From contig NZ_JACBGI020000016.1 of NCBI RefSeq assembly GCF_013391765.2, forward strand, positions 1 to 50,591: 50,591 nucleotides of DNA, given 5' to 3'. This document shows, in pieces, positions 26,501-36,622 of the stretch. Every line of letters begins with the position of its first letter. Position 1 is the first letter of the stretch. Under the pieces are notes generated by a model, which did no database searches, was not told where the DNA came from, and saw only the letters and a list, made by a program, of their open reading frames with translations. The stretch comes from Thiomicrorhabdus heinhorstiae (GTDB taxonomy: Bacteria; Pseudomonadota; Gammaproteobacteria; Thiomicrospirales; Thiomicrospiraceae). Made by a program: the position numbers and the translations under genes.

Positions 26501-27622
26501 CTCTGTTTTCATGTTTTCGGGAATCGGCAAATCGGAAAAATCCATCGCCCGGGCGCGTCCGCCCTCTTCCAGCTGGAACACATACGCCAAAATCGCCGCC
26601 ACCGCTTTAAACAAGTCGTACGGAATCGGTCGATCCAACTCGGCATTATAGTATAAGGCGCGCGCCAAAGGCGGCGCTTCAACAATCTGAATTTGGTGCT
26701 CGCTGGCAATGGTACGGATCTGCGCCGCCATAAAGTCGACTCCCATCGCCAACACCAACGGTTCTCCCATTGTCTCAGGATCGTATTTCAAAGCGACGGC
26801 AAAATGGGTCGGGTTAGTGATGACCACATCTGCTTCAGGCACCTTTTGCATCATGCGCCGCTGGGCCATTTCACGTTGCACTTGGCGAATTCGTCCTTTT
26901 ACTTCCGGGCTACCTTCTTGCTGTTTAAACTCTTCTTTCACTTCCTGTTTGGTCATTTTCAACTGGCGGTTGTGATCCCAAAGTTGGAAAGGCACATCAA
27001 TCGCCGCCACGATCAACAGCGACAAACTAACGAAAATAAACGCCTCGATAATCAGCTCACCGGAATGTCCGAGGGCGTAATGCAGCGGTTCAATCCCGAG
27101 ATTCAGCAACTCGGCAAACACGACATACAAAAAGAAGGTCGCCATAGCGATAACCAATGAAAATTTCGCCAGCGCCTTAAACAGTTCCAGTAACGCCTTG
27201 GCGGAAAACATGCGTTTCAAACCGGATATCGGGTTCAATTTGGAGAAAGAAGGCGCCATCGCCTGAGCACTGAAGGCCCAGCCGCCCAATAACATTGGCG
27301 AAACAATGGCAATGAAAGCCATCAGAAGCATAAAGGGCAAAGCCAACCAGATCGCACCGATAACGATTGACAAAATCTGATCAAACAGCTTTTGGGTATC
27401 GAAGGCGACATTCCGGTCAAAACTTAACCCTTGTGTCACCAGTTCGGAAAAGTTGCTTAGCAGTGTGCCACCGAAAACATACAGAAACAACGCTGCCGAC
27501 AAGGTCATTAAAACCGTCGTCAATTCCCTCGAGCGCGGAATCTGCCCTTTATCCCTCGCTTCCTGCAGTTTCTTCTGCGAGGGCTCTTCGGTCTTTTCCG
27601 CTCCGTCTTCGTTTTCAGCCAT
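26498..27622 (-). CDS. flhB: Flagellar export switch protein FlhB
   Basis: A 374-residue export-gate protein. A charged N terminus and four membrane segments (about 33-210) lead to a cytoplasmic domain with the autocleavage motif NPTH (270-273). After cleavage and a signal from FliK the gate switches from hook to filament substrates. It follows fliR by about 10 bases. A second, cleavage-site-free copy of the C-terminal part is encoded at 17051. Certain. Confidence 0.97.
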   Translation of the reverse strand: MAENEDGAEKTEEPSQKKLQEARDKGQIPRSRELTTVLMTLSAALFLYVFGGTLLSNFSELVTQGLSFDRNVAFDTQKLFDQILSIVIGAIWLALPFMLLMAFIAIVSPMLLGGWAFSAQAMAPSFSKLNPISGLKRMFSAKALLELFKALAKFSLVIAMATFFLYVVFAELLNLGIEPLHYALGHSGELIIEAFIFVSLSLLIVAAIDVPFQLWDHNRQLKMTKQEVKEEFKQQEGSPEVKGRIRQVQREMAQRRMMQKVPEADVVITNPTHFAVALKYDPETMGEPLVLAMGVDFMAAQIRTIASEHQIQIVEAPPLARALYYNAELDRPIPYDLFKAVAAILAYVFQLEEGGRARAMDFSDLPIPENMKTE

Positions 27623-27631
27623 ATAAACTCC

Positions 27632-28402
27632 CTACTTACTCAAGGTGAACTGACTAATCAGCTCGATCGAGCGGTGGATCATTTCCTGCAAATGCGGCAG
27701 GATCAGCGGGGTTGTCAAAGATAGCATCACCAGACCGGTCAACAAGGTGACCGGAAAACCGACTGCAAAAATATTCAAGGCCGGCGCCGCTCGCGTTACC
27801 ACACCGAATGCCACATTAATCAGCAACAAAGCGGTAATCGCCGGCAAAGCCACCAGAACCCCGGCAGAAAACATATAGCTGCCGAATTCAACCAGACGCA
27901 GCAGGCTTTCGCGATCAAGAATATGCACCCCGACCGGCATATATTCAAAACTGTCCACAACCAACTGAATCACGAGAACATGACCGTTCATCGCCAAAAA
28001 CAACAGCGTCACGATGATCGTGAAATAGCGCGAAATAATCGGCGATTGCGACCCGCTGGCCGGATCGACCATAATCGCAAACGCCAGTCCCATTCCCATA
28101 GCAATCATCTGGCCAGCTACTACAAAAGCCTGAAAAACGATTAAAAAAACCAAACCCATCGCCAGACCGATCACCATCTGCTGGATAATAAACAGCACAC
28201 CTTGCCAGGTAAAAGGGTCAACCGGCGGCGGCAAAGCCAGAGAAGGCGCGACGGCCAGGGTAATCAGAGCGGTTACGATGACTCGGGCGCGGATAGGCAC
28301 CGAGCTGAGACTGTAGAGAGGAATAATCGAGAGCATGGCTCCGATGCGCACGAACGGGTAAAAGTAGAGTCCCAGGTACTGCAACAGCTCCGAATAACTC
28401 AC
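27632..28402 (-). CDS. fliR: Flagellar export gate protein FliR
   Basis: A 256-residue protein with several membrane segments, one FliR per FliP5Q4R1 export pore. Family features are PFVRIGAMLSIIPL near the N terminus and VTLLTGLVMLSLTTP near the end. I chose GTG 28402 behind AGGGGG, just after the fliQ stop; the longer frame (to 28480) would start inside fliQ and add 26 residues foreign to the family. Followed by flhB. Certain as to family. Confidence 0.95.
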   Translation of the reverse strand: MSYSELLQYLGLYFYPFVRIGAMLSIIPLYSLSSVPIRARVIVTALITLAVAPSLALPPPVDPFTWQGVLFIIQQMVIGLAMGLVFLIVFQAFVVAGQMIAMGMGLAFAIMVDPASGSQSPIISRYFTIIVTLLFLAMNGHVLVIQLVVDSFEYMPVGVHILDRESLLRLVEFGSYMFSAGVLVALPAITALLLINVAFGVVTRAAPALNIFAVGFPVTLLTGLVMLSLTTPLILPHLQEMIHRSIELISQFTLSK

Positions 28403-28410
28403 TTCGCCCC

Positions 28411-28680
28411 CTAACCGATTAAGGCGGGAATATTTTGATAAAGCTCTTTGGTAAAGGAGATCAGAGTCGTCAACATCCACGGACCGGCAACGACTAAAGC
28501 GATACCAACAATCGCCAGTTTAGGGATAAAGCTCAAAGTCATTTCGTTGATCTGCGTCGCAGCCTGAAACATCCCGACCAGAAGACCGATTAACAGTGCC
28601 GGAATCAACAAAGGCGCCGTCAGCATAGTGGTCACTTCAAGCATTCTCTGCCCAAGAGTCAACACGAATTCCTGTTCCAT
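28411..28680 (-). CDS. fliQ: Flagellar export gate protein FliQ
   Basis: An 89-residue protein with two membrane helices, the usual FliQ size; it forms part of the FliPQR export pore. The sequence PALLIGLLVGMFQAATQINE is the family hallmark. It starts one base after the fliP stop and is followed by fliR with a GTG start eight bases past its own stop. Confidence 0.97.
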   Translation of the reverse strand: MEQEFVLTLGQRMLEVTTMLTAPLLIPALLIGLLVGMFQAATQINEMTLSFIPKLAIVGIALVVAGPWMLTTLISFTKELYQNIPALIG

Positions 28681-28681
28681 A

Positions 28682-29434
28682 CTAGGTTGCCCCCGCCACT
28701 ACAAAACTGTTCGCCATCGTTCCGACTACCAGCGCCCAGCCGTCAATCAGCACAAATAACATTAACTTGAACGGCATGGAAATAATCATCGGCGACAGCA
28801 TCATCATCCCCATCGACATCAATAGACTCGCCACGACCAGATCGATAATCAGGAAAGGTATAAACAGCATAAAACCGATCTGAAAAGCGGTTTTCAATTC
28901 ACTGGTCATAAACGCCGGAATCAGTATTTTGAATGGTACCGTCTCCGGATCGTTCAAAGTTACATCGCCCATCTCGGCAAACATCGCCAGATCGTCTTCA
29001 CGCGTCTGCTCAAGCATAAATTTATGCATCGGCTTGGCACCGATTTCCAAGGCTTCTTTAAACTGAATCTGCTCTTCGAGATAGGGAGCAACCGCTTTGT
29101 CGTATATCTGATCCAGAACCGGCGACATGATAAACAGCGTCAAAAAAAGCGACAAACCGATCAAAACCTGGTTAGACGGCGTCGAAGTCGTCCCAAGTGC
29201 CTGTCTCAACAGGGCAAAAACAATGATCAAACGCAAGAAAGAGGTGGTGGCAATTAAAGCGGCCGGAAGCAGCGTCAATCCTGTCATCAACAGCAGGATT
29301 TGCAGAGTCAGGGTGTAATCCTGATTACCGGCGGCATCAGTTTCAACGGTGAAAGCCGGAATACCCGGCATCGCCCACACCAGACTCGGCATTAAAACTG
29401 CACCCAAAGGCAATAATTTGAGCCAAAAACTCAC
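28682..29434 (-). CDS. fliP: Flagellar export gate protein FliP
   Basis: A 250-residue export-pore protein made with a cleavable signal peptide (ends about WAMPG, residue 24) and four membrane segments. Family motifs are [19 protein letters not shown] and, near the end, [19 protein letters not shown]. Its GTG start overlaps the fliO stop (GTGA), so translation is coupled. The plug-forming Met-rich segment is intact. Certain. Confidence 0.97.
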   Translation of the reverse strand: MSFWLKLLPLGAVLMPSLVWAMPGIPAFTVETDAAGNQDYTLTLQILLLMTGLTLLPAALIATTSFLRLIIVFALLRQALGTTSTPSNQVLIGLSLFLTLFIMSPVLDQIYDKAVAPYLEEQIQFKEALEIGAKPMHKFMLEQTREDDLAMFAEMGDVTLNDPETVPFKILIPAFMTSELKTAFQIGFMLFIPFLIIDLVVASLLMSMGMMMLSPMIISMPFKLMLFVLIDGWALVVGTMANSFVVAGAT

Positions 29435-29883
29435 TTGGTCTGATCCTTTTGCGAGGGTTTATACTTCTGCAGAAAACCTTGCAGGTTCTGTGCAAAAGCC
29501 TCGGAGTTTTCTCCGGGAGTCTCCACCTCGATTGGCTGTTCTAAACGGTGTAAAGTACTGATTCGACTTGAAGTCACACCCACCAGCAATTGCTCTTCAC
29601 CCACTTGCAACAACAGGATACGCTCTCTCTGCCCGACCGACAAGGCTCCGACTACCTTCAGTTTACCGTTGGCGACGCCGGGAAAACGTCCATAACGGCG
29701 CAAAAGCCACGCCGAAACAAAAATAATCCCGATGACCAACACCAGGGATAATAGAATCTGCAAGAAATAATCGCTCGGCTGCATCACCCCCTCACCGGTC
29801 GCAGACCAAACGGGAAGAGCCAGCAGCATTAGCAGGCCACCAAACAGTCTCTTTAGAGCCGAATTCGTTTTTAGCCCGTTCAT
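29431..29883 (-). CDS. fliO: Flagellar assembly protein FliO
   Basis: A 150-residue protein that helps FliP assemble into the export pore. A signal-like hydrophobic N terminus is followed by one membrane segment (about 38-60) and a cytoplasmic domain with [30 protein letters not shown], read here as [20 protein letters not shown], diagnostic of FliO. It lies between fliN and fliP, as in E. coli and Pseudomonas, and overlaps fliP by four bases. Confidence 0.93.
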   Translation of the reverse strand: MNGLKTNSALKRLFGGLLMLLALPVWSATGEGVMQPSDYFLQILLSLVLVIGIIFVSAWLLRRYGRFPGVANGKLKVVGALSVGQRERILLLQVGEEQLLVGVTSSRISTLHRLEQPIEVETPGENSEAFAQNLQGFLQKYKPSQKDQTK

Positions 29884-29884
29884 G

Positions 29885-30304
29885 TTATTTCAGCTTTTTA
29901 ATCCGTTCTTGAGGGCTGACGACATCGGTCAGGCGCACACCGAATTTATCGTTAATCACCACGACTTCTCCGTGGGCGATCAAAGTGCCGTTAGCCAACA
30001 GATCCAACGGCTCCCCCGCCAAACGATCCATCTCAATCACCGATCCCTGAGTATAGGACAGCAGATTACGGATCGACACCTTGGCTCGCCCGATTTCCAG
30101 CTGCAAGGTCACCGGAATATCGAGAAGGACATCCAGATCGACTTTGTTTTTTGAAGGCTCTTTATCGGCTTCCAGTGAATCCAGTGCCGCTGCTTCCTGT
30201 TCGCTCAGTGCTTGAGCCCAATCGTCAACACCGCCGGTTTCGCTCGCTGCGGCTTGTTCAGCCATGGCATCGCCCCATGCGCTTAAATCGTCCTGTCCGC
30301 TCAT
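29885..30304 (-). CDS. fliN: Flagellar motor switch protein FliN
   Basis: A 139-residue switch-complex (C-ring) protein. The N-terminal 60 residues are acidic and Ala-rich; the SpoA domain follows (about 62-135) with LLDIPVTLQLEIGRAKVSIR and GEVVVINDKFGVRLTDVV. It binds FliM, FliH and CheY-P and sets rotation sense. The ATG overlaps the fliM stop (ATGA). Certain. Confidence 0.96.
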   Translation of the reverse strand: MSGQDDLSAWGDAMAEQAAASETGGVDDWAQALSEQEAAALDSLEADKEPSKNKVDLDVLLDIPVTLQLEIGRAKVSIRNLLSYTQGSVIEMDRLAGEPLDLLANGTLIAHGEVVVINDKFGVRLTDVVSPQERIKKLK

Positions 30305-31314
30305 TTATACCACTCCTTCACTGATTCATTGGCGCGTTCGGCATAGGCCGGATGGTGCAAAATTTCTTCGATTTTGACCGCTTTCTTATTGTGACTTTCA
30401 CCCAACTTACCACGCACAAACGCAATATCTTCGGCTTTTACCGTGACTTTTTCCGGCATTTCAATCGGAATAATATCGCCGGTTTTCATCTCCATTAAAT
30501 CTTCCATGCTCATTTCGATTTCTAGCAGATTGACACTCAAGTTGATTTCGATGTTTTTCGCTTCTTCTTTGAGCGTTCTCGACCAGCGGTTATCGCTCTC
30601 GCCCTGCAGATTTTGCAATCCTTCTTCCAGCTTATCGCGAATCGGTTCCAGCATGGCATAAGGCATCACAATATCAACACGTCCCTCGACACCTTCGAAA
30701 CGCACATTGATCGGGCTAACGACAATCATGTCGGTCGGATCGACAATCGCGGCAAATTTAGGATTCATTTCCGAGTGCATATACTCAATATCGATATCCA
30801 TTACCGGGGCCCAGGCACTGCGCAAATTTTCCGAACTCATATCCAAAATACTGCGCACCATACTCATCTCGACTGGCGTATATTCGCGCCCTTCGATCTT
30901 GAAAGGCAGAAGTCCTGTACCGCCGAAATAAATATCGACAGCGGTAAAAATCAGTTTCGAATCCAACGTGAACAAGGAAACACCATTTAACGGATTGATA
31001 CGGTAGATATTCAAACTGGTCGGCACAAACAAGTTGCGCTGATAATCGATCATCTTAATGATTTTGACTTCACCGGCGGTGACTTCAACGCTGGACATAA
31101 TCATCTCGTTAAAATAACGCTGAAAACCCCGGGCGAAACGTTCATTGATAATATCCAGCGCAGGCAGACGCCCGCGAACGATGCGTTCCTGATTAGTGAA
31201 ATCGTAGACTTTGGCATTCTGCATGCCGGTGAAGTCGTTTTCGGTTTCAACTTCACCACCGCCGACCCCTTTTAAAAGGGCGTCTACCTCATCTTGACTT
31301 AAAATATCATCCAT
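30301..31314 (-). CDS. fliM: Flagellar motor switch protein FliM
   Basis: A 337-residue switch protein. The N-terminal peptide DILSQDEVDALL (3-14) is the CheY-P docking site. The CheC-like middle domain (about 45-235) and the C-terminal SpoA domain (about 250-325) that meets FliN follow. It starts about 9 bases after fliL. All parts look normal. Confidence 0.97.
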   Translation of the reverse strand: MDDILSQDEVDALLKGVGGGEVETENDFTGMQNAKVYDFTNQERIVRGRLPALDIINERFARGFQRYFNEMIMSSVEVTAGEVKIIKMIDYQRNLFVPTSLNIYRINPLNGVSLFTLDSKLIFTAVDIYFGGTGLLPFKIEGREYTPVEMSMVRSILDMSSENLRSAWAPVMDIDIEYMHSEMNPKFAAIVDPTDMIVVSPINVRFEGVEGRVDIVMPYAMLEPIRDKLEEGLQNLQGESDNRWSRTLKEEAKNIEINLSVNLLEIEMSMEDLMEMKTGDIIPIEMPEKVTVKAEDIAFVRGKLGESHNKKAVKIEEILHHPAYAERANESVKEWYK

Positions 31315-31323
31315 TCATTGATC

Positions 31324-31887
31324 CTACTGCATCACAAAGCGGGTCATATACACATCTTCCACCAGATCCGGATAGATATTGTGCTTTTCCAAAACCTGAC
31401 GCGTCACTTGTAAAATTTCTTCACGCAGCTTATCCGGGCCGTCCGGAGTGCTCAATTGATTATAGTGCTGGTTACGTAACAGACGCTGAATGTCGTTTTT
31501 CAAAATCGGTCTTAAATGCTCCATGTCGCCTTCCGGACCGACCAGCTGCGGATAATAAGACAAAAACTTCAAATCCACCGCCAAATATTTGGCTTGACCG
31601 TCACCGTTAAAATTCACGACAAACTTATCCATGGTGAAATACTGCGGCGGAGCACCGGCTTCCGGCGGGTCGAACTGCTTGTATTTCGGGGAGTAAGACA
31701 GAGCATGTCCCTCTTCGACATGCTGCTCCGCTACGGCTTGATCTTCTTGATGACCACCATCGTCTTTAGGGCCCATCAACAGATAAACCAGTACACCGAT
31801 ACCGACCAGCAAAAGAAACACGATGACGATCAAAACGATCATCAAACCTTTTCCGCTTTTTTTAGGTTCTTGAACCTCTTCAGCCAT
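31324..31887 (-). CDS. fliL: Flagellar basal-body protein FliL
   Basis: A 187-residue inner-membrane protein with a Lys-rich N terminus, one membrane helix (about 15-36) and a periplasmic stomatin-like domain that surrounds the stator and aids torque. The mid part is acidic and His-containing. It is separated from motB by an 82-base gap with two competing hairpins. Being directly downstream of motAB, it is produced with the stator it supports. Confidence 0.95.
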   Translation of the reverse strand: MAEEVQEPKKSGKGLMIVLIVIVFLLLVGIGVLVYLLMGPKDDGGHQEDQAVAEQHVEEGHALSYSPKYKQFDPPEAGAPPQYFTMDKFVVNFNGDGQAKYLAVDLKFLSYYPQLVGPEGDMEHLRPILKNDIQRLLRNQHYNQLSTPDGPDKLREEILQVTRQVLEKHNIYPDLVEDVYMTRFVMQ

Positions 31888-31911
31888 AGTGGATTCCCTT
31901 TTAACTTTAGT

Positions 31912-31949
31912 TGTCGAAAAATCGACAGTCGCGATACAACCACTGTCGA
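31912..31949 (-). other. Two mutually exclusive hairpins between motB and fliL
   Basis: The segment TCGACAGT (31922-31929) can pair with ACTGTCGA (31942-31949, loop 12) or, through its TCGACA part, with TGTCGA (31912-31917, loop 4). The two stems share one arm, so only one can form at a time in the motB-fliL transcript. It may be a processing or translation-control site; no T-run is present. Confidence 0.5.
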
Positions 31950-31969
31950 GCTAGCCTGAAAATCGCCAT

Positions 31970-32842
31970 TTACTGCTGGCTGCGGATCGTCTGCAACGCC
32001 TCAACCTGCGGAGCGTCACTGATATTACGCAGCGCTTCTTCGGCTTTTTTATTCAATACGATAATACTGATGCGACGGTTACGCGGATTATAAGGGTTTT
32101 CCTTATCAAAAGGCACCGTATCCGCCATACCAACTACCTGAGCAATTTGCGTGCCTTTTACGCCGCCATCGATCATTAAACGTCGTGCTGCATTGGCACG
32201 GTCCGCCGATAGTTCCCAGTTGGTGTAATCGGAACTGGCGTGATAACCCGAAGCATCCGTATGGCCGGCAATGCTGATTTTTCGCGGTGTCTCCGCCAAA
32301 ACGGAACCGACCGCTTTCAGTAAGGTAGCCGCATAATCTTTCGGCAGGTCGACCCCTGGACTGAACATCGGACGTTTGCGGTCGTCGAGAATCTGCACCT
32401 GGAGACCGTTTGGAGTAATTTCGATTTTCAACTGGTCTTTCAGCTGATTAAGTACCTGGCTCTCTTCGATTTTCTTTTCCAGTTGAGACTTCAGCAACTC
32501 CATCTGCTCCTGATCGGCCTGACCTGAACCATCGTCATGCCCCTCCTTACCTTTCGGAGCATCCTGAAAACCGCCCATATCGATCATTGCATCCGAAGTC
32601 TGTCCCGCTTCACTGGATTCAACCAGCGTACTCGGCGCTGCCTCAATTACCGTCGGATCACGAAAATATTCGGCAATCATCTTCATCTCTTCGTCATTGG
32701 TTCCGCCCAAAACCCATAGCAACAGAAAGAAGGCCATAGTCGCGGTCATGAAATCGGCAAAAGCGATCTTCCAAGCTCCGCCGTGCGCCTCGTGCGGGCA
32801 CTTTTTAAGACGTTTTATGATTATGGATTCTTCATCGCTCAT
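31970..32842 (-). CDS. motB: Flagellar stator protein MotB
   Basis: A 290-residue stator protein. The single membrane helix (about 24-46) contains the ion-binding Asp30 in FADFMTATMAFFL. A linker with plug region and the C-terminal OmpA-type peptidoglycan-binding domain (about 170-272) with ISIAGHTDASG and NRRISIIVL follow. The membrane segment resembles proton-type MotB of E. coli more than Na-type PomB, which suggests proton drive. It follows motA by 31 bases, in the middle of the flagellar structural operon. Confidence 0.95.
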   Translation of the reverse strand: MSDEESIIIKRLKKCPHEAHGGAWKIAFADFMTATMAFFLLLWVLGGTNDEEMKMIAEYFRDPTVIEAAPSTLVESSEAGQTSDAMIDMGGFQDAPKGKEGHDDGSGQADQEQMELLKSQLEKKIEESQVLNQLKDQLKIEITPNGLQVQILDDRKRPMFSPGVDLPKDYAATLLKAVGSVLAETPRKISIAGHTDASGYHASSDYTNWELSADRANAARRLMIDGGVKGTQIAQVVGMADTVPFDKENPYNPRNRRISIIVLNKKAEEALRNISDAPQVEALQTIRSQQ

Positions 32843-32873
32843 GGCATATTACCTTATGGCTTCAGGCACCTTG

Positions 32874-33725
32874 TTATTTGATGCTCTGAATGAATTCATC
32901 CAATTCCTGGAAGCTTGGACGCGCTTTACTCGGGATGGCTTTTCGGCCGAATTCAACCGCTACCTGCGGTGCGTAACCGTTCAAATTTGCCATCAGACAG
33001 GTTTTGATAACATTGTAAAAAGCCGATTCCGACTCGGCACGATTTGCCAGTTCGGAAGAGATCGGCGCTACGAAACCGTAAGCGACCAGAATCCCTAAAA
33101 AGGTACCGACCAGAGCGACCGACATGTGATGGGCAATTTCCAAAGGACCCGCATCCAGATAACTCATGGTAATAACGATCCCCAGAACGGCCGCTACGAT
33201 ACCGAAAGCCGGTAAAGATTCCGCCACTTTACCAATCGCGGCACTCGGCATTAAGGATTCATGATGGTGGGAATCGATTTCGACGATCATCAAATCTTCC
33301 AGCTGATAGGGGTTGCTGGCACCGCTGATCATTAATCGAAGGTAGTCGCAGATAAAGTCCACGGCATGGTGATCGGCCGCCACTTTCGGAGCGCTGTTGA
33401 AAAGTTCGCTGCTGTGCGGATCTTCGACATCGGCTTCGATCGACATCAGACCTTCGCGACGCGCCTTATTGAAGAGTTTAAACATTAAACCGAGAAGTTC
33501 GGTATGAAGTTCTTTGTTGAACGGCGACGGTTTCAGAAGACCCAAACCGCCTGAAAATCCTGCTTTTACCACCCAACCCGGGTTGGCGATGATGTAAGCT
33601 CCGAGAGCACCACCGCAGATAATGACCACTTCCAGCGGCTGAATCAGAACGCCAAGACTACCATGCGGCAAATACCCCGCCAATAGCGTTCCTATAACCA
33701 CTAATGTCCCGACAATCGCCTTCAT
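32874..33725 (-). CDS. motA: Flagellar stator protein MotA
   Basis: A 283-residue protein with four membrane helices; five MotA around two MotB form the ion-driven stator. The opening MKAIVGTLVVIGTLLAGYLP and the long cytoplasmic loop that contacts FliG (about 70-170, with Arg- and Glu-rich stretches) are typical of the E. coli-like MotA group, as is ESLPAFGIVAAVLGIVITMS. It lies between a membrane receptor gene and motB, an uncommon position, since motAB usually lies with che genes or alone. Confidence 0.96.
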   Translation of the reverse strand: MKAIVGTLVVIGTLLAGYLPHGSLGVLIQPLEVVIICGGALGAYIIANPGWVVKAGFSGGLGLLKPSPFNKELHTELLGLMFKLFNKARREGLMSIEADVEDPHSSELFNSAPKVAADHHAVDFICDYLRLMISGASNPYQLEDLMIVEIDSHHHESLMPSAAIGKVAESLPAFGIVAAVLGIVITMSYLDAGPLEIAHHMSVALVGTFLGILVAYGFVAPISSELANRAESESAFYNVIKTCLMANLNGYAPQVAVEFGRKAIPSKARPSFQELDEFIQSIK

Positions 33726-33784
33726 GCTCCAGTCCTATTCCCTTTTTATTCTCTTATTATGTTTTGCATGTCGTTAAATAACGA

Positions 33785-34768
33785 TCATAGCTCATTCTCA
33801 GTACGGATTGCGCTTAACTTTGAATTCATATCGTCAAAAACCTGACTCACACGACTGGCGTGAATCTGAGTTTCCCCTACTTTCTCTCGGCCGAATTCCA
33901 TCGCCTGAACCGCATTACGCGCGCCATGCTGCAACCCTTCGATAATTGACTGAATATTTTTAGTCGCCTGCTGTGTTTTACCGGCCAGCAGCCTGACTTC
34001 ATCGGCAACAACGGCAAACCCTCTGCCGTGCTCGCCGGCGCGGGCCGCTTCGATAGCGGCATTCAACGCCAAAAGGTTGGTCTGTTCGGCAATATCGCGG
34101 ATCAAGACCAACACACTGCCGATATTGCTGCTGTCGGCTTCCAGCTGTGACACAACTTGCGAGACCTTCTGAACCTCATCGATCAGAGCGGAAACGTGAC
34201 CGATGACTTCTTGAGCGGAACGGACGCCTTCGTTGGAATCTTCGTTCAGAGCCGCCCAGATCTCGATCAGACGCTCGGCTTGAGGATCAGTCTGCACAGG
34301 CGGAGGTTCAACCGGTTTCTGCAGCTGCAGATTCAATACTTCCAGCTGCTCGGTGCAGGTCTGTAAAGTCTCGTTTAAATTACGTCGCTCACTCTCCAAA
34401 GTCTCAATACGCGCCTGATAATCCAATTGCGAATGCTTGCTCGCCGATCTCTGCTCCTGAATATAATCTTCCGTTACATCCAGTAAACGATTGCAGGAGG
34501 TAAACCATTTAGGGCGATTGGCCAATTCAGGTAAACGCTGGTCGAATTTTCGACTGTCTTCGATATACTTAACCAGCTCCTCGAGCTCTTCGGTGTCATT
34601 TTGCGGCTGCAAGCATAACCAGTAAGCGATCAAACCCATCACCACAACGGTTAACAGTACGCTTAATCCGATCATCAACGCCATCGGCAAGGCGGTGCTG
34701 CTCTCTTGCGCCGCTAACGCCGGCAAACTCAAACCGATCAACAGCAAACTGGCAAAAAACTGCTTCAC
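33785..34768 (-). CDS. Membrane receptor-like protein with chemoreceptor signalling domain
   Basis: A 327-residue protein. A possible signal peptide (1-20) and a membrane segment (about 28-52) are followed by a cytoplasmic coiled-coil region (60-170) and a short chemoreceptor signalling tip with [20 protein letters not shown] then [15 protein letters not shown] (about 225-260). There is no periplasmic sensor domain and no HAMP, and the C-terminal half of the signalling hairpin is short. The tip should bind CheW/CheA, yet the gene lies between fliK and motA, under the fliK promoter. It may tie the array to the basal body or sense membrane energy. I cannot name a ligand. Confidence 0.8.
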   Translation of the reverse strand: MKQFFASLLLIGLSLPALAAQESSTALPMALMIGLSVLLTVVVMGLIAYWLCLQPQNDTEELEELVKYIEDSRKFDQRLPELANRPKWFTSCNRLLDVTEDYIQEQRSASKHSQLDYQARIETLESERRNLNETLQTCTEQLEVLNLQLQKPVEPPPVQTDPQAERLIEIWAALNEDSNEGVRSAQEVIGHVSALIDEVQKVSQVVSQLEADSSNIGSVLVLIRDIAEQTNLLALNAAIEAARAGEHGRGFAVVADEVRLLAGKTQQATKNIQSIIEGLQHGARNAVQAMEFGREKVGETQIHASRVSQVFDDMNSKLSAIRTENEL

Positions 34769-34779
34769 CCCAAACTCCC

Positions 34780-36546
34780 CTAAGCGTAATAGTCGACCAG
34801 ATTCTTCGACAAATTAAGTGTTACACGATTCACCGGCCCACTAACCATCTCTTCGGCCGAATCGGCAGAAACTAAAGCGGTATAAGCGTCCTGTGCCTGA
34901 TTATTTTTATTTTCCGACGGAGAATCGTCGCGTATATCGACCGAACCCAGATCGATTCCTGACTGAGCCAGCACTTCGCGCAGACGCGGCAGAGCATTTT
35001 CAACCGCATCGCGCGTCATTCCATGCTGGGCGGAAACGCTGATCTGCAATTGCTGATCTTTATCGAACTGCAGGCGGATTTTCATAGGCCCCAACTGTTC
35101 CGGATTTAAAGCGATCTGGGCCTGTTGCACCTGTTGATTTACCATGACAACCACTCTTTGACTGAATTGTTGTCCCCACTGAGGATGTTTGACGCCGGCT
35201 GTAATCTGCGGCAAATTCATTTGCGTTGTCAAACGGCGATCAGTAGAGCTTTCTGCCAATCCAAGTTCTTTCAACATGGTGCTTTTTTCATCCGCCAAAT
35301 CGGCATCATTTTGTATCAGCGATTCCTGCATCATTTGCGCAAACTGCATATTTTGCTGTGTCGTGGCCTGCTGAGCCATAGAAGGAAATGCCGAAGTGTT
35401 CGCCGGAGTAGTCGAAGAGGAAACATGATGACTCCACGATGGAGTCGTTTTATCGCCGAACGCCAGACCGGTATACCCCAAACTCGTTGCCGGTTTTTTA
35501 CTATGTTCTCCGAGCGCAGTCGTCAATGTATTCGACACGGCAGCGCCAACTAACCCAACCTGATTCTGTAATTCGCTATCGGGCAAAACCTCCCGAGAAG
35601 TTTGCATGGCAGCGGCTGCAGCTTGAGGATTAATGATCGAATCAATTGCATCAGGATTCTCGACGTCTTGTAGTACGACATCCCTCTGGAGCGGTTGGCT
35701 GGCAAGCTTGGAGTTCTCGGCAGACGGATCACCTTCTGGATTGACTGCTGATTGACTGATTACAGCCTGAAACACCCCGTTCAATACGTCTGAATCCTCC
35801 AATAACACTTCGTCGTATCCGGCAATTTCCGAATCGGGATCTGTTATCAGCAAAGAATTGACCGTACTTGCAAGGCCGGATTGATCATCCAGTGAGACGA
35901 GATTTTGTTCAAGAAGCGGAGTGAACTGTTTATTCTGCGGCAAACCTCTATCGGCCTCTTCGGCAAGGATGTTCGCCGCCGATGCCATAGTGGTAGAGTC
36001 GGGCTCTGCAAGCGTTTTGTCATCGACAGTATTCGCAAAGGATTTTCCTGAAATGGGCAGATTAATTCCCGGAACGGCAAGCTCAGGCATTTTCCGAACA
36101 TCTATCGTAACCGGGGTTTCAGAACCTAATATGGCAGGCAAGTCTTCTGAACGCAGGGTTTCAACCCGGCCACTTGAAAACTGATCCGGAGTCTCAGGCA
36201 TACTCTGCGAAAATGCCCTATCCAGCTTGAAATCGATTCCCGATTCCTGAAACGACTCACCCGCAATTTGGTTTGGCGCCATCGGAAGAGACAAAATCGA
36301 CGCTTCAGTGCCGTTGCTCAATGAATTGCCTGTTAATGGATTGCTTGTAAATACACTGTTTTTTGGAGTTTCCGCCGGTGATAAGGAAGTAGTTGCCGCA
36401 TTCAGATTTTGCAATACTTGAAAAAATGACAATGCGGCTGCTTCCGGATTCGAAACCGAAACAAAATCCATTTCCGGCAAGGCACTCTTAATTGTTGATT
36501 TAGTAGAGAAATCCGGAAGAATTGAACCCATCGATTGTTCGGACAT
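34780..36546 (-). CDS. fliK: Flagellar hook-length control protein FliK
   Basis: A 588-residue secreted ruler. The N-terminal 430 residues are low in Cys and aromatic residues, rich in Ser, Ala and Gln, and variable, as expected for a secreted ruler; the length is near the upper end of the family. The Flg_hook domain (about 455-550) has [18 protein letters not shown] and [19 protein letters not shown], the motif that acts on FlhB. I chose ATG 36546, ten bases after AAGGAG, over TTG 36555. It follows a strong sigma-54 promoter and leads the receptor-motAB-fliL-flhB operon. Confidence 0.94.
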   Translation of the reverse strand: MSEQSMGSILPDFSTKSTIKSALPEMDFVSVSNPEAAALSFFQVLQNLNAATTSLSPAETPKNSVFTSNPLTGNSLSNGTEASILSLPMAPNQIAGESFQESGIDFKLDRAFSQSMPETPDQFSSGRVETLRSEDLPAILGSETPVTIDVRKMPELAVPGINLPISGKSFANTVDDKTLAEPDSTTMASAANILAEEADRGLPQNKQFTPLLEQNLVSLDDQSGLASTVNSLLITDPDSEIAGYDEVLLEDSDVLNGVFQAVISQSAVNPEGDPSAENSKLASQPLQRDVVLQDVENPDAIDSIINPQAAAAAMQTSREVLPDSELQNQVGLVGAAVSNTLTTALGEHSKKPATSLGYTGLAFGDKTTPSWSHHVSSSTTPANTSAFPSMAQQATTQQNMQFAQMMQESLIQNDADLADEKSTMLKELGLAESSTDRRLTTQMNLPQITAGVKHPQWGQQFSQRVVVMVNQQVQQAQIALNPEQLGPMKIRLQFDKDQQLQISVSAQHGMTRDAVENALPRLREVLAQSGIDLGSVDIRDDSPSENKNNQAQDAYTALVSADSAEEMVSGPVNRVTLNLSKNLVDYYA

Positions 36547-36622
36547 AAAATCCAAGCTCCTTAAAACAGATAACGCAGCAACGGCAGAATTTAACTGCCC
36601 TATACGGATATATTCAAGAATT

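Noticed and set aside
28403-28480. Longer FliR with 26 extra N-terminal residues
   Set aside because: The extension would lie inside fliQ and is unlike the family; GTG 28402 has a strong ribosome site right after the fliQ stop.
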